NCBI GenBank assembly: GCA_013695145.1
Contig: JACDBB010000211.1
Span: 1 to 38,718 of the forward strand
Direction of reading: 5' to 3'
Length of the DNA: 38,718 nt
From: Euzebyales bacterium
GTDB lineage: Bacteria; Actinomycetota; Nitriliruptoria; Euzebyales; Egibacteraceae
The position numbers and the translations under genes are program-made. A model generated the notes under the pieces. That model saw nothing but the letters and a program-made list of their open reading frames with translations. It was not told the origin of the DNA and made no database searches. Position 1 is the stretch's first letter; each line of letters opens with the position of its first letter. Shown in pieces: positions 38,314 to 38,718 of this stretch.

Positions 38314-38356
38314 GCGCGGACACTTCGTACCAAGGTTTCGTACGAAGTGTCCGCGC
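38314..38356. repeat. Perfect 17-base inverted repeat between pgi and csoR
   Basis: Arms GCGCGGACACTTCGTAC (38314-38330) and its exact reverse complement (38340-38356) flank a 9-base spacer. It is 77 bases past the pgi stop and 107 bases before the csoR start. No T-run follows in either direction. It could terminate pgi transcription or be a mobile palindromic repeat. It differs in sequence from the other repeat family. Confidence 0.85.
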
Positions 38357-38432
38357 TGCATGCGCTGGTCGGATGAGGCGTCCCCCGGCGCCGCTGCCTC
38401 CGGACCGCGGCTCACCGTCGACGGCGAGGAGG

Positions 38433-38718
38433 TCACCGCGGGCGACGCGACCTAGGTTCGGCGATGGCCTGCTCGATGGCGACGGCCACGCCGCCGAGCT
38501 GCGCGGCGTCCACGGTCACGGCCGCCACCCGTCGACCGTGGTCGCGCAGGCTCCGCAGGTCACCTGCGGCCTGGGCCCGCACCAGGGTGGTGAAGTCGTA
38601 GGGGCGCCCGGGGATGTCGGGACCGCCCTGCGGCTCGTCGGTCAGCTGCAGCGCGACCACGGAGCCAGGGCCGCCCTTGTGGAGCTGCCCGGTGGAGTGC
38701 AGGAACCGCGGCCCGAAC
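38433..38718 (-). CDS. pgi: Glucose-6-phosphate isomerase, C-terminal fragment
   Basis: The last 94 residues of a phosphoglucose isomerase domain, cut by the right edge. FGPRFLHSTGQLHKGG is the highly conserved segment with the catalytic lysine region of this PGI subtype, seen both in free Pgi and in transaldolase-Pgi fusions. LTDEPQGGPDIPGRPYDFTTL and LRDHGRRVAAV follow. Whether a transaldolase domain precedes it cannot be seen. The reading frame ends with TGA at 38433. Confidence 0.85.
   Translation of the reverse strand, partial: FGPRFLHSTGQLHKGGPGSVVALQLTDEPQGGPDIPGRPYDFTTLVRAQAAGDLRSLRDHGRRVAAVTVDAAQLGGVAVAIEQAIAEPRSRRPR

Overview
This window is very GC-rich (by eye roughly 70 % or more), densely coding, and uses GTG starts often. 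Its gene set is that of an actinobacterium: a TIGR01366-like SerC, a GlgM-type glycogen synthase next to GlgC, an EF-G-like second factor, a CsoR-CopZ-CopA copper operon, and heme A synthase genes beside transketolase and transaldolase. A deep-branching actinobacterial class is plausible, but the genus cannot be proved from the sequence alone. I find 33 complete protein genes and one partial gene at each end. I saw no rRNA, tRNA, CRISPR array, transposase or phage gene. No gene-free stretch exceeds 300 bases; the longest are 8318-8558, 2962-3201 and 38208-38432, and each is described in the feature list.

Layout. 1-2961 (minus): tkt-tal of the pentose phosphate pathway, with tal cut by the left edge. 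3202-5132 (plus): ctaA-ctaB, which make heme A for cytochrome oxidase. 5146-6851 (minus): a two-gene ABC-2 exporter. 7028-10828 (plus): fabF, fabD, fabG and a PlsC-type acyltransferase for fatty acid and phospholipid synthesis, without fabH or acpP. 10955-12205 (plus): a lipoprotein sugar dehydrogenase. 12256-13350 (minus): an unrecognised protein, divergent from serC. 13506-21119 (plus): serC, an EF-G-like GTPase, an aromatic amino acid decarboxylase overlapping glpD, and a cation diffusion facilitator. 21153-23793 (minus): glgC and glgA/glgM for glycogen or maltose-1-phosphate synthesis. 23851-24417 (minus): a Uma2-family nuclease-like protein. 24537-31638 (minus): a branched-chain-amino-acid-type ABC importer (livF, livG, livH, livM, binding protein) with an acyl-CoA synthetase gene between livG and livH. 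31779-33601 (minus): a Drr-type ABC exporter, divergent from a WYL-domain regulator (33742-34725). 34774-35414: a VapBC-like toxin-antitoxin pair. 35411-38207 (minus): copper operon csoR-copZ-copA. 38433-38718 (minus): the C-terminal end of glucose-6-phosphate isomerase.

Non-coding signals. A dispersed two-hairpin repeat occurs at five sites (two before fabD, two between glgC and glgA, one between livM and its binding-protein gene); one copy probably forms the 5' end of the glgA reading frame. A related-looking GC-rich sequence is present as an in-frame tandem duplication inside copA. Operator-like palindromes lie before csoR (a convincing CsoR box), livF, glgA and the WYL regulator. Several genes have a TAnnnT-like box 6-8 bases before the start codon and no Shine-Dalgarno sequence, as expected for leaderless transcripts. 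I do not see a clearly new multi-gene system. The most interesting leads are the repeat family and its coding exaptation, the ligase-containing importer operon, and the operator architectures.
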